This document shows positions 19,818 through 27,033 of a DNA stretch of 36,573 bases, piece by piece; position 1 is the stretch's first letter; the number at the start of each line of letters is the position of its first letter. The position numbers and the translations under genes were made by a program. The notes beneath the pieces are model-generated. The model ran no database searches. It was not told where the DNA came from and saw only the letters and a program-made list of their open reading frames with translations. The DNA lies in contig PKEA01000104.1 of NCBI GenBank assembly GCA_002862805.1, positions 1 to 36,573 on the forward strand. The letters run 5' to 3'. This DNA is from Flavobacteriaceae bacterium (GTDB lineage: Bacteria; Bacteroidota; Bacteroidia; Flavobacteriales; Flavobacteriaceae).

Positions 19818-20891
19818 TTAAAAAACATCATGTTCTTTTAATTTTTCAGTATTGTTAACCAATTGAAGTTCATCGATAAACTTCTGAATTTTACCGTTCA
19901 TAACTCCGTCCATATCAAAAACATCTAAACCAATTCGATGATCTGTTACACGACCTTGAGAATAATTATAGGTTCTAATTTTTGCCGAACGGTCTCCAGA
20001 ACTTACTTGAGAAGTACGTTTAACAGCATCTTCTGCTTGTTTGATAGCTAATTCTTTTTCATACAAACGAGAACGTAATACAATAAATGCTTTGTCCTTA
20101 TTTTTATGCTGAGATTTTTGATCTTGACATTGGGCCACTAAACCTGTTGGAATATGCGTTAAACGAACTGCCGATTTTGTTGTATTTACTGATTGACCTC
20201 CAGGACCTGACGAACAAAAGAAATCAACACGAACATCGTTCATATCAATTTGTACATCAAACTCTTCTGCTTCTGGTAAAACCATAACTGTAGCTGCCGA
20301 AGTATGCACACGACCTTGAGTTTCCGTTTGAGGAACACGTTGTACACGATGCACACCAGCTTCAAACTTTAATGTTCCATATACATCTTCACCTGTAACT
20401 TCAAAAATAACCTCTTTGAAACCTCCAGAAGTTCCTTCACTTACATCTACAACAGAAGTTCGCCAGCCTCTAGCCTCGCAATACTTCGTATACATACGAA
20501 ATAAATCTCCTGCAAAAATAGAAGCTTCATCTCCACCAGTACCAGCACGAATTTCAACCATAACGTTTTTAGCATCTTCTGGATCTTTAGGGATTAGCAT
20601 AAATTTTATTTCCTCTTCTAATTCAGGAATTCTTTCTTTTGCTTCTTCCATTTGCATTTTGGCCATTTCAACCATCTCGGCATCAGAACCATCTGCAAGA
20701 ATTTCTTGTGCTTCTTGAATATTAGCATCAAGAGTTATATATTCTTCACGCTTATCAACTAAAGCTTTTAAATCTTTATATTCTTTGTTCAGTTGCACAT
20801 AACGTTTTTGATCGGCAATAATATCTGGCTGAATAATCAAATCTGATACTTCGTCGAAACGTTGTTTAACATATTGCAATCTATCTAACAT
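19818..20891 (-). CDS. prfA: Peptide chain release factor 1
   Basis: RF1 recognises UAA and UAG stop codons on the ribosome and triggers peptide release. The catalytic GGQ is at residues 231-233 within [20 protein letters not shown]. The stop-codon-reading tripeptide is PQT at 187-189 ([19 protein letters not shown]), where E. coli RF1 has PAT. The 357-aa length is standard. The N-terminal coiled domain and the acidic loop [18 protein letters not shown] are intact. A TAACTTTG promoter box lies at 20915-20922 on the minus strand, giving a leader of only about 18 nt, and a terminator follows, so prfA is a single-gene transcript. Confidence 0.98.
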   Translation of the reverse strand: MLDRLQYVKQRFDEVSDLIIQPDIIADQKRYVQLNKEYKDLKALVDKREEYITLDANIQEAQEILADGSDAEMVEMAKMQMEEAKERIPELEEEIKFMLIPKDPEDAKNVMVEIRAGTGGDEASIFAGDLFRMYTKYCEARGWRTSVVDVSEGTSGGFKEVIFEVTGEDVYGTLKFEAGVHRVQRVPQTETQGRVHTSAATVMVLPEAEEFDVQIDMNDVRVDFFCSSGPGGQSVNTTKSAVRLTHIPTGLVAQCQDQKSQHKNKDKAFIVLRSRLYEKELAIKQAEDAVKRTSQVSSGDRSAKIRTYNYSQGRVTDHRIGLDVFDMDGVMNGKIQKFIDELQLVNNTEKLKEHDVF

Positions 20892-20914
20892 AGTACTGTC
20901 TTATTTTTGGAGTG

Positions 20915-20922
20915 CAAAGTTA
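20915..20922 (-). promoter_or_regulatory. Promoter -7 box of prfA
   Basis: Minus-strand TAACTTTG fits TAnnTTTG, 24 nt upstream of the prfA ATG. Confidence 0.5.
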
Positions 20923-20995
20923 AGAAAAAAAAAATTCAGTTTATCGTGTTCTATCGTGAGTTTTTTTTAAGTTGAAAATCAGCACAATAAAAAGT

Positions 20996-21079
20996 TTATT
21001 TGAATTTAATCTAAATAAGTTTTGTTGTTTAAATTTTCTTCAATATTTTTGCGCAATTATTTTTATTAAATCTAAATAA
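20996..21079 (+). promoter_or_regulatory. Promoter flanked by two iron-box-like palindromes
   Basis: Site 1 (20996-21018) has arms TTATTTGAATT and AATCTAAATAA around one central T. Site 2 (21057-21079) has arms TTATTTTTATT and AATCTAAATAA around one central A. In each, 9 of 11 arm positions are symmetric, and the right arms are identical. Between them lie TTTG at 21021-21024 and TATTTTTG at 21044-21051, spaced 19 nt, a good Bacteroidota promoter. Site 2 covers the expected mRNA start. The arrangement looks like a repressor-controlled promoter. Fur-like control is inferred from similarity to palindromes near flavobacterial iron-uptake genes. Confidence 0.55.
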
Positions 21080-21397
21080 GTAGTTAAAAGTAAATTTAAC
21101 AATATATAGATTATTTTAAACAGTCTCTTCAGGTATGTTAAAAATGTTTCTTTTGAAGTTATTGAAAATTGCATGGTAGATTGAGAAAAATTAAAACCTC
21201 ATCCCTAAGCAGAATTTATGAATGTAATTGCTCTAATCTAAATGGATAAACAACTAAGGAAGCTTCAGTTGGGTACGAATAAATATGTATACCTATGTAT
21301 ATTAACAATTGTAACAAAATTATTAAAATAAATCATATAGAACAAAGACAAATATTAACATTATTAATAAATTATAATTCACCATATTCTTTAAAAA

Positions 21398-21946
21398 ATG
21401 AAACAAGCAACTATTAGAAATTTACATCGCGATTTAGGTTATTTTTATTTAGGCCTTATTATTACGTTTGCCTTTTCTGGAATTTTAATGAATCATCGAG
21501 AAAATTGGCATCCAGATAAATATACTATTGAGGCTAAAGCAATTGAAATATTATTACCTGAAGAATCACAAATTAATGATGCCTATGCTGAAAATCTAGC
21601 CAAAGAACTAAACATTAATGACAAAGTAAAACGCCATATGGTTAGAAAAGGTAAATTTAAAATGCAATTTGAAAATACTGAAGTAGAAATTGATCTAAAA
21701 TCTGGTAAAGGAGAAATTATTCATTTTTTAAAAACTCCAGTTATAAGTCAAGCAATGAAATTACATAAGTCAACTTCTAATTGGTGGATTTATTTTTCTG
21801 ATATTTTTGGCCTTTCATTAATATGTATAGCCGTAACAGGAGCAATGATGGTTAAACATGGAAAACACACATTTAAGCGAAGAGGTTGGAAACTAGCTAT
21901 CGTAGGTTTACTCTTCCCTATTCTGTTTTTATTATTTTTAAGTTAG
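21398..21946 (+). CDS. PepSY-associated transmembrane protein
   Basis: 182-aa inner-membrane protein of the PepSY-associated TM helix type. It begins with the typical ATIRNLHRDLGYFYLGLIITFAFSGILMNHRENW (membrane segment at about 15-33), then a small PepSY-like extracytoplasmic region with KFKMQFENTEVEIDLKSGKGEI, then MKLHKSTSNWWIYFSDIFGLSLICIAVTGAMM and a final helix (about 163-181). The conserved histidines at the helix ends (HRD, NHR, LHK, KHGKH) resemble heme- or metal-handling relatives. Such genes often sit behind TonB receptors for iron. Here only the iron-box-like promoter 320-400 nt upstream supports that link. A terminator follows at 21954-21985. Confidence 0.85.
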   Translation: MKQATIRNLHRDLGYFYLGLIITFAFSGILMNHRENWHPDKYTIEAKAIEILLPEESQINDAYAENLAKELNINDKVKRHMVRKGKFKMQFENTEVEIDLKSGKGEIIHFLKTPVISQAMKLHKSTSNWWIYFSDIFGLSLICIAVTGAMMVKHGKHTFKRRGWKLAIVGLLFPILFLLFLS

Positions 21947-21953
21947 TATGAAG

Positions 21954-21985
21954 CTCCTCAACTAAAAATGGTTGGGGAGTTTTTT
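21954..21985 (+). terminator. Terminator of the PepSY-type gene
   Basis: 9-bp stem CTCCTCAAC / GTTGGGGAG (one G-U pair), 8-nt loop, then six Ts; it begins 7 nt after the stop codon. Confidence 0.85.
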
Positions 21986-22023
21986 AAAGTAAATAACACT
22001 AAAAAGTTAAACAAAATACAAAA

Positions 22024-22043
22024 AACATTCTAGTTGGTATTTT
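22024..22043 (+). promoter_or_regulatory. Putative TetR operator in front of the regulator gene
   Basis: AACATTCTAGTTGGTATTTT matches the reverse complement of the palindrome at 22678-22697 (AACATACTAAAAGGTATGTT) at 15 of 20 positions, giving AACATnCTAnnnGGTATnTT. It overlaps the -33 to -7 spacer of the TetR promoter (TAAATTTG at 22049-22056), as expected for autorepression. Confidence 0.55.
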
Positions 22044-22060
22044 TTATTTAAATTTGTAAC

Positions 22061-22663
22061 ATGAAACAAGATTTAAAATCAGAACTAACAAAAAAAATAA
22101 TTATTGATGAAGCATTTAAACTGTTTTATGAAAATGGTTTTAAAAGCACGAGCATCGATAAAATAATGAACGCAAGTGCTCTAACAAAAGGTGCTTTCTA
22201 TCATCATTATAAAAGCAAAAAAGAATTAGGTCTTGAAGTTATTAGTTTAAAATTACAAAAAAGAGTTCATCAAGGAATGATTATTCCGTTAAAAGATTCT
22301 GGTGATGCCTTAAAAATTTTAGAATTAACTTTCTTAAATCGAATAAAATCTTTTCCATTATACGACAAACAACATGGTTGCCCAATGAATAATTTTATAA
22401 ATGAAATTGGCGATTATGAAATAGCCTACCAAAGTGCTTTAAAAAAAATTATAGAAAACTGGAAAGCGGAATTAGTTACATTAATTGAACGTGGACAAAG
22501 AGAAAATTCAATTAAAAATAATATTTCTAGTCAGGCAGTTGCTGTATATTTAATTAGTGCTTTTGAAGGAATAAGAGGTATACGAAAACTATATCAAGAC
22601 GATTTGATTCTTGACGAATATTTAAACGGCCTTTCATTATACCTAAATCAATTAAAACCATAA
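22061..22663 (+). CDS. TetR/AcrR family transcriptional regulator
   Basis: 200-aa one-component repressor. The N-terminal TetR helix-turn-helix reads AFKLFYENGFKSTSIDKIMNASALTKGAFYHHYKSKKELGLEVI, the typical DNA-binding domain ending in the YHHYKSKKEL hallmark. The C-terminal ligand-binding part has the KQHGCPMNNFINEIG type of segment seen in the YxaF/LmrA-like subgroup. It lies directly upstream of a Tat-exported dehalogenase-like gene and a peroxiredoxin-like gene on the same strand. Matching operator-like sites before itself and before that pair suggest that it controls both. A TAAATTTG box ends only 4 nt before the ATG, so the mRNA might be nearly leaderless. The effector is unknown. Confidence 0.93.
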   Translation: MKQDLKSELTKKIIIDEAFKLFYENGFKSTSIDKIMNASALTKGAFYHHYKSKKELGLEVISLKLQKRVHQGMIIPLKDSGDALKILELTFLNRIKSFPLYDKQHGCPMNNFINEIGDYEIAYQSALKKIIENWKAELVTLIERGQRENSIKNNISSQAVAVYLISAFEGIRGIRKLYQDDLILDEYLNGLSLYLNQLKP

Positions 22664-22677
22664 TTTTTTTAAATAAA

Positions 22678-22697
22678 AACATACCTTTTAGTATGTT
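22678..22697 (+). promoter_or_regulatory. Putative TetR operator before the dehalogenase gene
   Basis: AACATACCTTTTAGTATGTT: perfect 7-bp inverted arms (9 bp counting outer A/T pairs) around 6 nt. It ends 16 nt before the next ATG and overlaps TATGTTTT (22692-22699), a one-mismatch -7 box. The related site before the TetR gene argues for an operator. A weak terminator hairpin for the TetR mRNA is the alternative. Confidence 0.55.
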
Positions 22698-22713
22698 TTA
22701 TAAATAAACAAAA

Positions 22714-23523
22714 ATGAATCATTCAAAAAGTGACAGAAGGAATTTTATTAAAAAATCTGCCTTATTAGGTTTAACAAGTTTAGCCGTTCCAAATTTAACA
22801 TTTTCATCAAACAACCAAGATAATATGCTAGAAAACAATTTAAAAAAACGACCAAAAGTTTTATTTTTTGATGTTAACGAAACATTGTTAGATTTAACTG
22901 CTATGAAAGAAAGCGTAGGAAATGCAATAGGAGGTAGAAAAGACTTGTTGCAATTATGGTTTACAACAATGCTTCAATATTCATTAGTAACTACAGTAGG
23001 AAACCAGTACAATGATTTTGGAATTATTGGTGCGGCAGCTTTGCAAATGGTAGCTTTAAATAACGGAATAGAACTAACGGATGAACAAGCTAAAGAAGCT
23101 ATTTTAGGTCCTATACGTTCTTTACCAGCTCATCCAGAAGTAAAACAAGCACTAACACAATTAAAAAAAGCAGGTTATAAATTAGTTTCCTTTACCAATT
23201 CATCTAATATAGGCGTAGAAACTCAATTTAAAAATGCTGGATTATTAGACTATTTCGACGAACGTTTAAGTATTGAAGATATAGGTAAATTTAAACCTCA
23301 TGCAGATGCATATACTTGGGCTGCTAGAAAAATAGGTGTAGAAAAAAGCGAATGCATGTTAATCGCTGCTCATGGTTGGGATATTGCCGGAGCACTTTGG
23401 GCAAATTGGAGAGGTGCATTTGTAAGCAGACCGGGAGCACAATTGTATCCGTTAGCAGAAAAACCAGAAATTAATGAGCCTAATCTAAAACTAATTGCTG
23501 AAAAACTAATCTCTTTACAATAA
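22714..23523 (+). CDS. Type II haloacid dehalogenase-like hydrolase with Tat signal
   Basis: 269-aa HAD-superfamily protein close to (S)-2-haloacid dehalogenases. The nucleophile is Asp53 in VLFFDVNETLLDL. Motif II is SFTNSSN (160-165), the lysine is Lys194 in GKFKPHADAY, and the acidic motif is in AAHGWDIAGALWANWRGAFV (Asp223). The cap region LWFTTMLQYSLVTT is typical of the type II group. The N-terminus has the twin-arginine pattern SDRRNFIKKSALLGLTSLAV, so it is predicted to be exported folded. Dehalogenation of small acids is the family expectation, but the natural substrate is unknown. It is followed after 18-27 nt by the peroxiredoxin-like lipoprotein gene and preceded by the putative TetR operator. 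Confidence 0.9.
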   Translation: MNHSKSDRRNFIKKSALLGLTSLAVPNLTFSSNNQDNMLENNLKKRPKVLFFDVNETLLDLTAMKESVGNAIGGRKDLLQLWFTTMLQYSLVTTVGNQYNDFGIIGAAALQMVALNNGIELTDEQAKEAILGPIRSLPAHPEVKQALTQLKKAGYKLVSFTNSSNIGVETQFKNAGLLDYFDERLSIEDIGKFKPHADAYTWAARKIGVEKSECMLIAAHGWDIAGALWANWRGAFVSRPGAQLYPLAEKPEINEPNLKLIAEKLISLQ

Positions 23524-23550
23524 AACGAAACACTAATTAAAATGATAACA

Positions 23551-24321
23551 ATGAAAATCAAGTATTTAATTTTAAGCACAAGTATTTTACTATTCTTAGG
23601 ATGTAAAGATGTAAAAAACGAATCTACAAAAGAACAAGAAATGAAAACTGAAACAACAGAAAATCAATCAGCAGAAAGACCGTTAGAAACTGATTTAAAC
23701 AACCGAATGACTGACTTTGGCAAAAAAGCAGATGCTGAAAAAAAACAAATTTACGCGGAAGGTTTAAAATTTTTAGAAGATAGTAAAATTGTTGAAAACG
23801 CATTACAAGTAGGTGAAACTGCAATAGATTTTAAACTAAAAAATGCAACAGGCAAAGAAGTTTCTTTATATGAGGAATTAAAAAAAGGACCGGTAATTTT
23901 AATGTGGTACCGTGGCGGATGGTGTCCATATTGTAATTTAACATTACATCACATGCAAGAAGCACTTCCTGAATTTCAAAAATATGGCGCTAATTTATTA
24001 GCTCTTTCTCCAGAAGTTCCAGACAGTTCTATTACTACAAAACAAAAAAACGAATTACAATTTGAAATATTAAGTGATATAGATAATGTAGTGGCTAATA
24101 AATACAAAGTAGTTCATAAACTTACAGACGATGTAGCTAAAATTTATGAAGAAAGTTTTGGTTTAAGTGAATATAACGGAAACTCTAAAAACGAATTACC
24201 ATTAGGAGCAACTTATATCATAGGACAAGATAAAGTTATAAAATATGCATTTTTAGATGCAGATTACAGAAAAAGAGCAGAACCAAAAGATTTAATAGCG
24301 TTTCTAAAAAAAATGAAATAG
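23551..24321 (+). CDS. Peroxiredoxin-like (AhpC/TSA) lipoprotein
   Basis: Thioredoxin-fold protein of the AhpC/TSA redoxin group, predicted lipoprotein: MKIKYLILSTSILLFLGC with the lipid cysteine at 18. A Lys/Glu-rich linker (about 20-75) leads to the redoxin domain, where LMWYRGGWCPYCNLTLHHMQ gives a C-P-Y-C pair (C125 and C128). This CxxC form is more like disulfide/thiol redoxins than classic 1-Cys peroxiredoxins. I take the ATG at 23551 as the start because it gives a clean lipoprotein signal; an in-frame ATG three codons upstream (23542) is possible. It is cotranscribed with the Tat dehalogenase-like gene, suggesting a periplasmic response pair under the TetR protein. A terminator follows at 24341. 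Confidence 0.9.
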   Translation: MKIKYLILSTSILLFLGCKDVKNESTKEQEMKTETTENQSAERPLETDLNNRMTDFGKKADAEKKQIYAEGLKFLEDSKIVENALQVGETAIDFKLKNATGKEVSLYEELKKGPVILMWYRGGWCPYCNLTLHHMQEALPEFQKYGANLLALSPEVPDSSITTKQKNELQFEILSDIDNVVANKYKVVHKLTDDVAKIYEESFGLSEYNGNSKNELPLGATYIIGQDKVIKYAFLDADYRKRAEPKDLIAFLKKMK

Positions 24322-24340
24322 TATTGATTTAGTAGAAAGA

Positions 24341-24369
24341 AAAAAACCTCATTATTAATGAGGTTTTTT
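24341..24369. terminator. Bidirectional terminator between convergent genes
   Basis: CCTCATT / AATGAGG stem with a 3-nt loop, flanked by six As on the left and six Ts on the right, so it works on both strands for the peroxiredoxin-like gene and for pepD. Confidence 0.9.
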
Positions 24370-24386
24370 ATTATATAATTATCTCC

Positions 24387-25853
24387 TTAGTTTTTCATTG
24401 GGATATTCTCCAAAACCTCTAATACAAATTTCCAATATTTTTGAGCAGAAGAAATACTTGCTCTTTCATCTGGGCTATGCGCACCTTTTATGGTTGGTCC
24501 AAAAGAAATCATGTCCATTTCTGGATAATTAGTTCCTAAAATTCCACATTCTAAACCTGCATGACAAGCAACAACATCAGCTTTTTTACCATTTTGTTTT
24601 TCGTAAATAGAACTTAAAACATCAAGTATTTCCGATTTTGCATTAGGCGTCCAACCTGGGTAACTTCCAGAAAATTCCACTTCACAACCCATTAATTCAA
24701 ATGCTGAACGTAATGAATTTGCTAAATCAAACTTAGCTGTTTCAACAGAAGAACGTGTTAAACATTGCACACTCAGTTTTCCATCGCCCACAATTACTTT
24801 TGCAATATTGTTTGATGTTTCCACTAAATTATCAAAATCAGCACTCATTCTATACACTCCGTTATGCGCAGTATATAAGGCTCTTACCAAAAAGTATTGT
24901 GCCATTGGCGGCATTACTTTAGCAGGAGTTTTCTCTGATTTATCAATTAGAATTTCTAAATTTGGTTCTGTAGTTTTTAATTCTGTTTTTATTTCATTGA
25001 TGATTTCTTGCATGTCAAACACAAAAGCTTCATCGTAAACATTTGCAATAATAACTTCGGCAACACTTTCTCTAGGAATTGCATTACGCAAACTTCCTCC
25101 TTTTATAGATGCAATTTGCAATCCAAAATCGTCATAACCGTTAAACAATAAACGATTCATGATTTTGTTCGCATTTCCTAATCCTTTGTGGATATCCATT
25201 CCGCTGTGTCCACCATTTAAACCTTTTACAGTAATGGTATAACCAACTGCAATTTCAGGAGCATCTTCTTCATCGTATTCAGCTGTAGCGGTAACATCAA
25301 TTCCCCCAGCACATCCAATATCAATTTCATCGTCTTCTTCCGTGTCTAAATTTAAAAGAATTTCTCCTTCTAACATTCCACCTTGTAATCCCATTGCACC
25401 TGTCATTCCTGTTTCTTCATCAATCGTAAATAAAGCTTCAATTGCAGGATGCTTAATTGTTGTACTTTCTAAAACTGCCATAATTGTTGCTACTCCTAAC
25501 CCATTATCGGCTCCAAGAGTAGTTCCGTTTGCACGAACCCAGTCTCCATCTACATACATTTCAATTCCTTGTGTATCGAAATCAAAAACAGTATCGTTAT
25601 TTTTTTGGTGCACCATGTCTAAATGCGATTGCATTACAATGGTTTTTCTATTTTCCATTCCAGCAGAAGCCGGTTTTTTTATAATTACATTTCCTACGTG
25701 ATCTTTTATGGTTTCAAATCCTAACTTCTTTCCAAAATCCATCATAAAAGCAATTACACGCTCTTCTTTTTTAGACGGACGAGGCACTGCATTTAAATCG
25801 GCAAATTTATTCCAAAGTTCTTTTGGTTCAAGGTTTCTAACTTCTTGGCTCAT
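24387..25853 (-). CDS. pepD: Aminoacyl-histidine dipeptidase (Xaa-His dipeptidase, M20 family)
   Basis: 488-aa cytosolic metallopeptidase of the M20C group (PepD, EC 3.4.13.-), which cleaves Xaa-His and other dipeptides. Metal ligands and catalytic residues are visible in order: VMQSHLDMVHQKN, TLGADNGLGVATIMAVL, FTIDEETGMTGAMGL, LNLDTEEDDEIDIGCAGG, the lid-domain GLNGGHSGMDIHKGLGNANK, CHAGLECGI and FGPTIKGAHSPDERASI. Its length is typical. It starts at ATG 25851-25853 (MSQEVRNLEPKELWNKF). It is convergent with the peroxiredoxin-like gene and divergent from the DUF3810 gene. The spacer to the latter holds CAAAG repeats. Confidence 0.96.
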   Translation of the reverse strand: MSQEVRNLEPKELWNKFADLNAVPRPSKKEERVIAFMMDFGKKLGFETIKDHVGNVIIKKPASAGMENRKTIVMQSHLDMVHQKNNDTVFDFDTQGIEMYVDGDWVRANGTTLGADNGLGVATIMAVLESTTIKHPAIEALFTIDEETGMTGAMGLQGGMLEGEILLNLDTEEDDEIDIGCAGGIDVTATAEYDEEDAPEIAVGYTITVKGLNGGHSGMDIHKGLGNANKIMNRLLFNGYDDFGLQIASIKGGSLRNAIPRESVAEVIIANVYDEAFVFDMQEIINEIKTELKTTEPNLEILIDKSEKTPAKVMPPMAQYFLVRALYTAHNGVYRMSADFDNLVETSNNIAKVIVGDGKLSVQCLTRSSVETAKFDLANSLRSAFELMGCEVEFSGSYPGWTPNAKSEILDVLSSIYEKQNGKKADVVACHAGLECGILGTNYPEMDMISFGPTIKGAHSPDERASISSAQKYWKFVLEVLENIPMKN

Positions 25854-25864
25854 TCTTTTTGTAG

Positions 25865-25898
25865 TTTTAAAGTGTCAAAGTACAAAGTTACAAAGTTT
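25865..25898. repeat. 7-8-nt tandem units (CAAAG) between pepD and the DUF3810 gene
   Basis: Units TTTTAAAG, TGTCAAAG, TACAAAG, TTACAAAG, then TTT: AAAG recurs every 7-8 nt, starting 12 nt upstream of the pepD ATG. Confidence 0.5.
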
Positions 25899-25948
25899 AA
25901 TTTCTTTATGAATTGATTTGTAATTATATTTACTTTTTAAATGATACC

Positions 25949-27013
25949 GTGAAAAGAAAACAAATTCTAACAATGCTTTTATTTGTCCAAATTATTTTGG
26001 TTAAAACCTTGGCGTTTTTTCCTGAATTTGTGGAAAATTGGTACAGCAAAGGTTTGTATCCTAAAATTGCTTTTGTTTCTCGAAATCTTTTTGGAAATAT
26101 TCCTTTTTCAATTGGCGATGTTATTTATTATATTTTAATTTTTTTATTGCTACGATGGATTTGGAACCACCGAAAAGGATTTTGGAAAAACTGGAAAACA
26201 AACGGATTAACAGTTTTAAGTTGGTTTTCTATCTTCTATTTTTTCTTTCATTTTTTATGGGGAATGAATTATTACAGAATTCCTTTACACGAAAAATTAA
26301 ATATTGACAAAGAATATACTTTAGCCGAACTAGAAGCATTTACCGAAAAAATGATTGCCAAAACAAATGCAATTCAATTATCGATAACCAAAAACGATAC
26401 AATTGCAGTTCACATTCCTTATTCTAATGATGAAATATTTGAATTGGCACAAAATGGCTATAAAAATTTACCTGAAGCTTTAAACGACTTTCAATACAAA
26501 TACAAAAGCACAAAAGCGTCATTATTTAGTTATCCGTTAAGTTATATGGGTTTTGGAGGTTATTTGAATCCGTTTACCAATGAAGCACAGGTTAATATTT
26601 TAAAACCAAAATACAGTTTGCCTTTAACCATTACGCATGAAATGGCTCACCAAACCGGAATAGGAAGTGAAAGTGAATGCAATTTTATAGGTTTTATTGC
26701 CGCTTCTAAAAATGACGATTTGTATTTTCAATATGCTGCATACACTACTATTGTTCGTTATTGCCTAAGCAATTTAGAAAAAACACAAGAAGGAAGTTTA
26801 GAAAAATTTCTAAAAACTATAAACAAAGGGGTCTTGAAAAACTTTGACGAAAACGAACAGTTTTGGGAAAAGTACCACACGCCTATTGATACTGCTTTTG
26901 AAATTTTTTACGACAATTTTTTAAAAGCGAACCAACAACAAGATGGCTTAGAAAGTTACAGCAAGTTTGTTGGGTTGATGATTGGGTATGAGAAAATTAG
27001 TGAGCAGAAATAA
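25949..27013 (+). CDS. DUF3810 membrane protein with HExxH motif
   Basis: 354-aa protein of the DUF3810 family. There are three N-terminal membrane segments (about 5-24, 52-70, 88-105), followed by a soluble domain with LPLTITHEMAHQTGIGSESE. H230-E-x-x-H234 plus the nearby Glu residues look like a gluzincin zinc site, so a membrane-bound metallopeptidase is plausible, though unproven as far as I know. Other conserved parts: YPLSYMGFGGYLNPFTNEAQ and FYDNFLKANQQQDGLESYSKFVGLMIGY. I place the start at GTG 25949 (MKRKQILTMLLF) because the longer TTG frame from 25913 adds untypical residues. It is convergent with the unknown gene at 27025. Confidence 0.88.
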   Translation: MKRKQILTMLLFVQIILVKTLAFFPEFVENWYSKGLYPKIAFVSRNLFGNIPFSIGDVIYYILIFLLLRWIWNHRKGFWKNWKTNGLTVLSWFSIFYFFFHFLWGMNYYRIPLHEKLNIDKEYTLAELEAFTEKMIAKTNAIQLSITKNDTIAVHIPYSNDEIFELAQNGYKNLPEALNDFQYKYKSTKASLFSYPLSYMGFGGYLNPFTNEAQVNILKPKYSLPLTITHEMAHQTGIGSESECNFIGFIAASKNDDLYFQYAAYTTIVRYCLSNLEKTQEGSLEKFLKTINKGVLKNFDENEQFWEKYHTPIDTAFEIFYDNFLKANQQQDGLESYSKFVGLMIGYEKISEQK

Positions 27014-27033
27014 GTTGGCAGTTTTCAGTTAAT
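27013..27033. repeat. Heptad tandem repeat (AGTTGGC-like) at a convergent gene junction
   Basis: Three 7-nt units AGTTGGC, AGTTTTC, AGTTAAT. They span the last base of the DUF3810 stop codon and the stop codon of the minus-strand gene. Confidence 0.4.

Larger units (their letters stand above)
20892..21397 (+). other. 506-nt gene-free stretch between prfA and the PepSY-type gene
   Basis: Contains the prfA promoter at its left end and the two-palindrome promoter at 20996-21079. That leaves an apparent leader of about 340 nt before the gene at 21398. The leader holds only very short frames: 14 codons at 21135-21179 and 29 codons at 21242-21331 (MDKQLRKLQLGTNKYVYLCI...). I recognise no protein family or riboswitch in it. 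It could be the remnant of a lost gene between an iron-regulated promoter and the PepSY-type gene. Confidence 0.4.

Noticed and set aside
21135..21331. Short frames of 14 and 29 codons in the prfA-PepSY spacer
   Set aside because: No family, no clear start context and no sign of coupling; length alone is within chance for AT-rich DNA.
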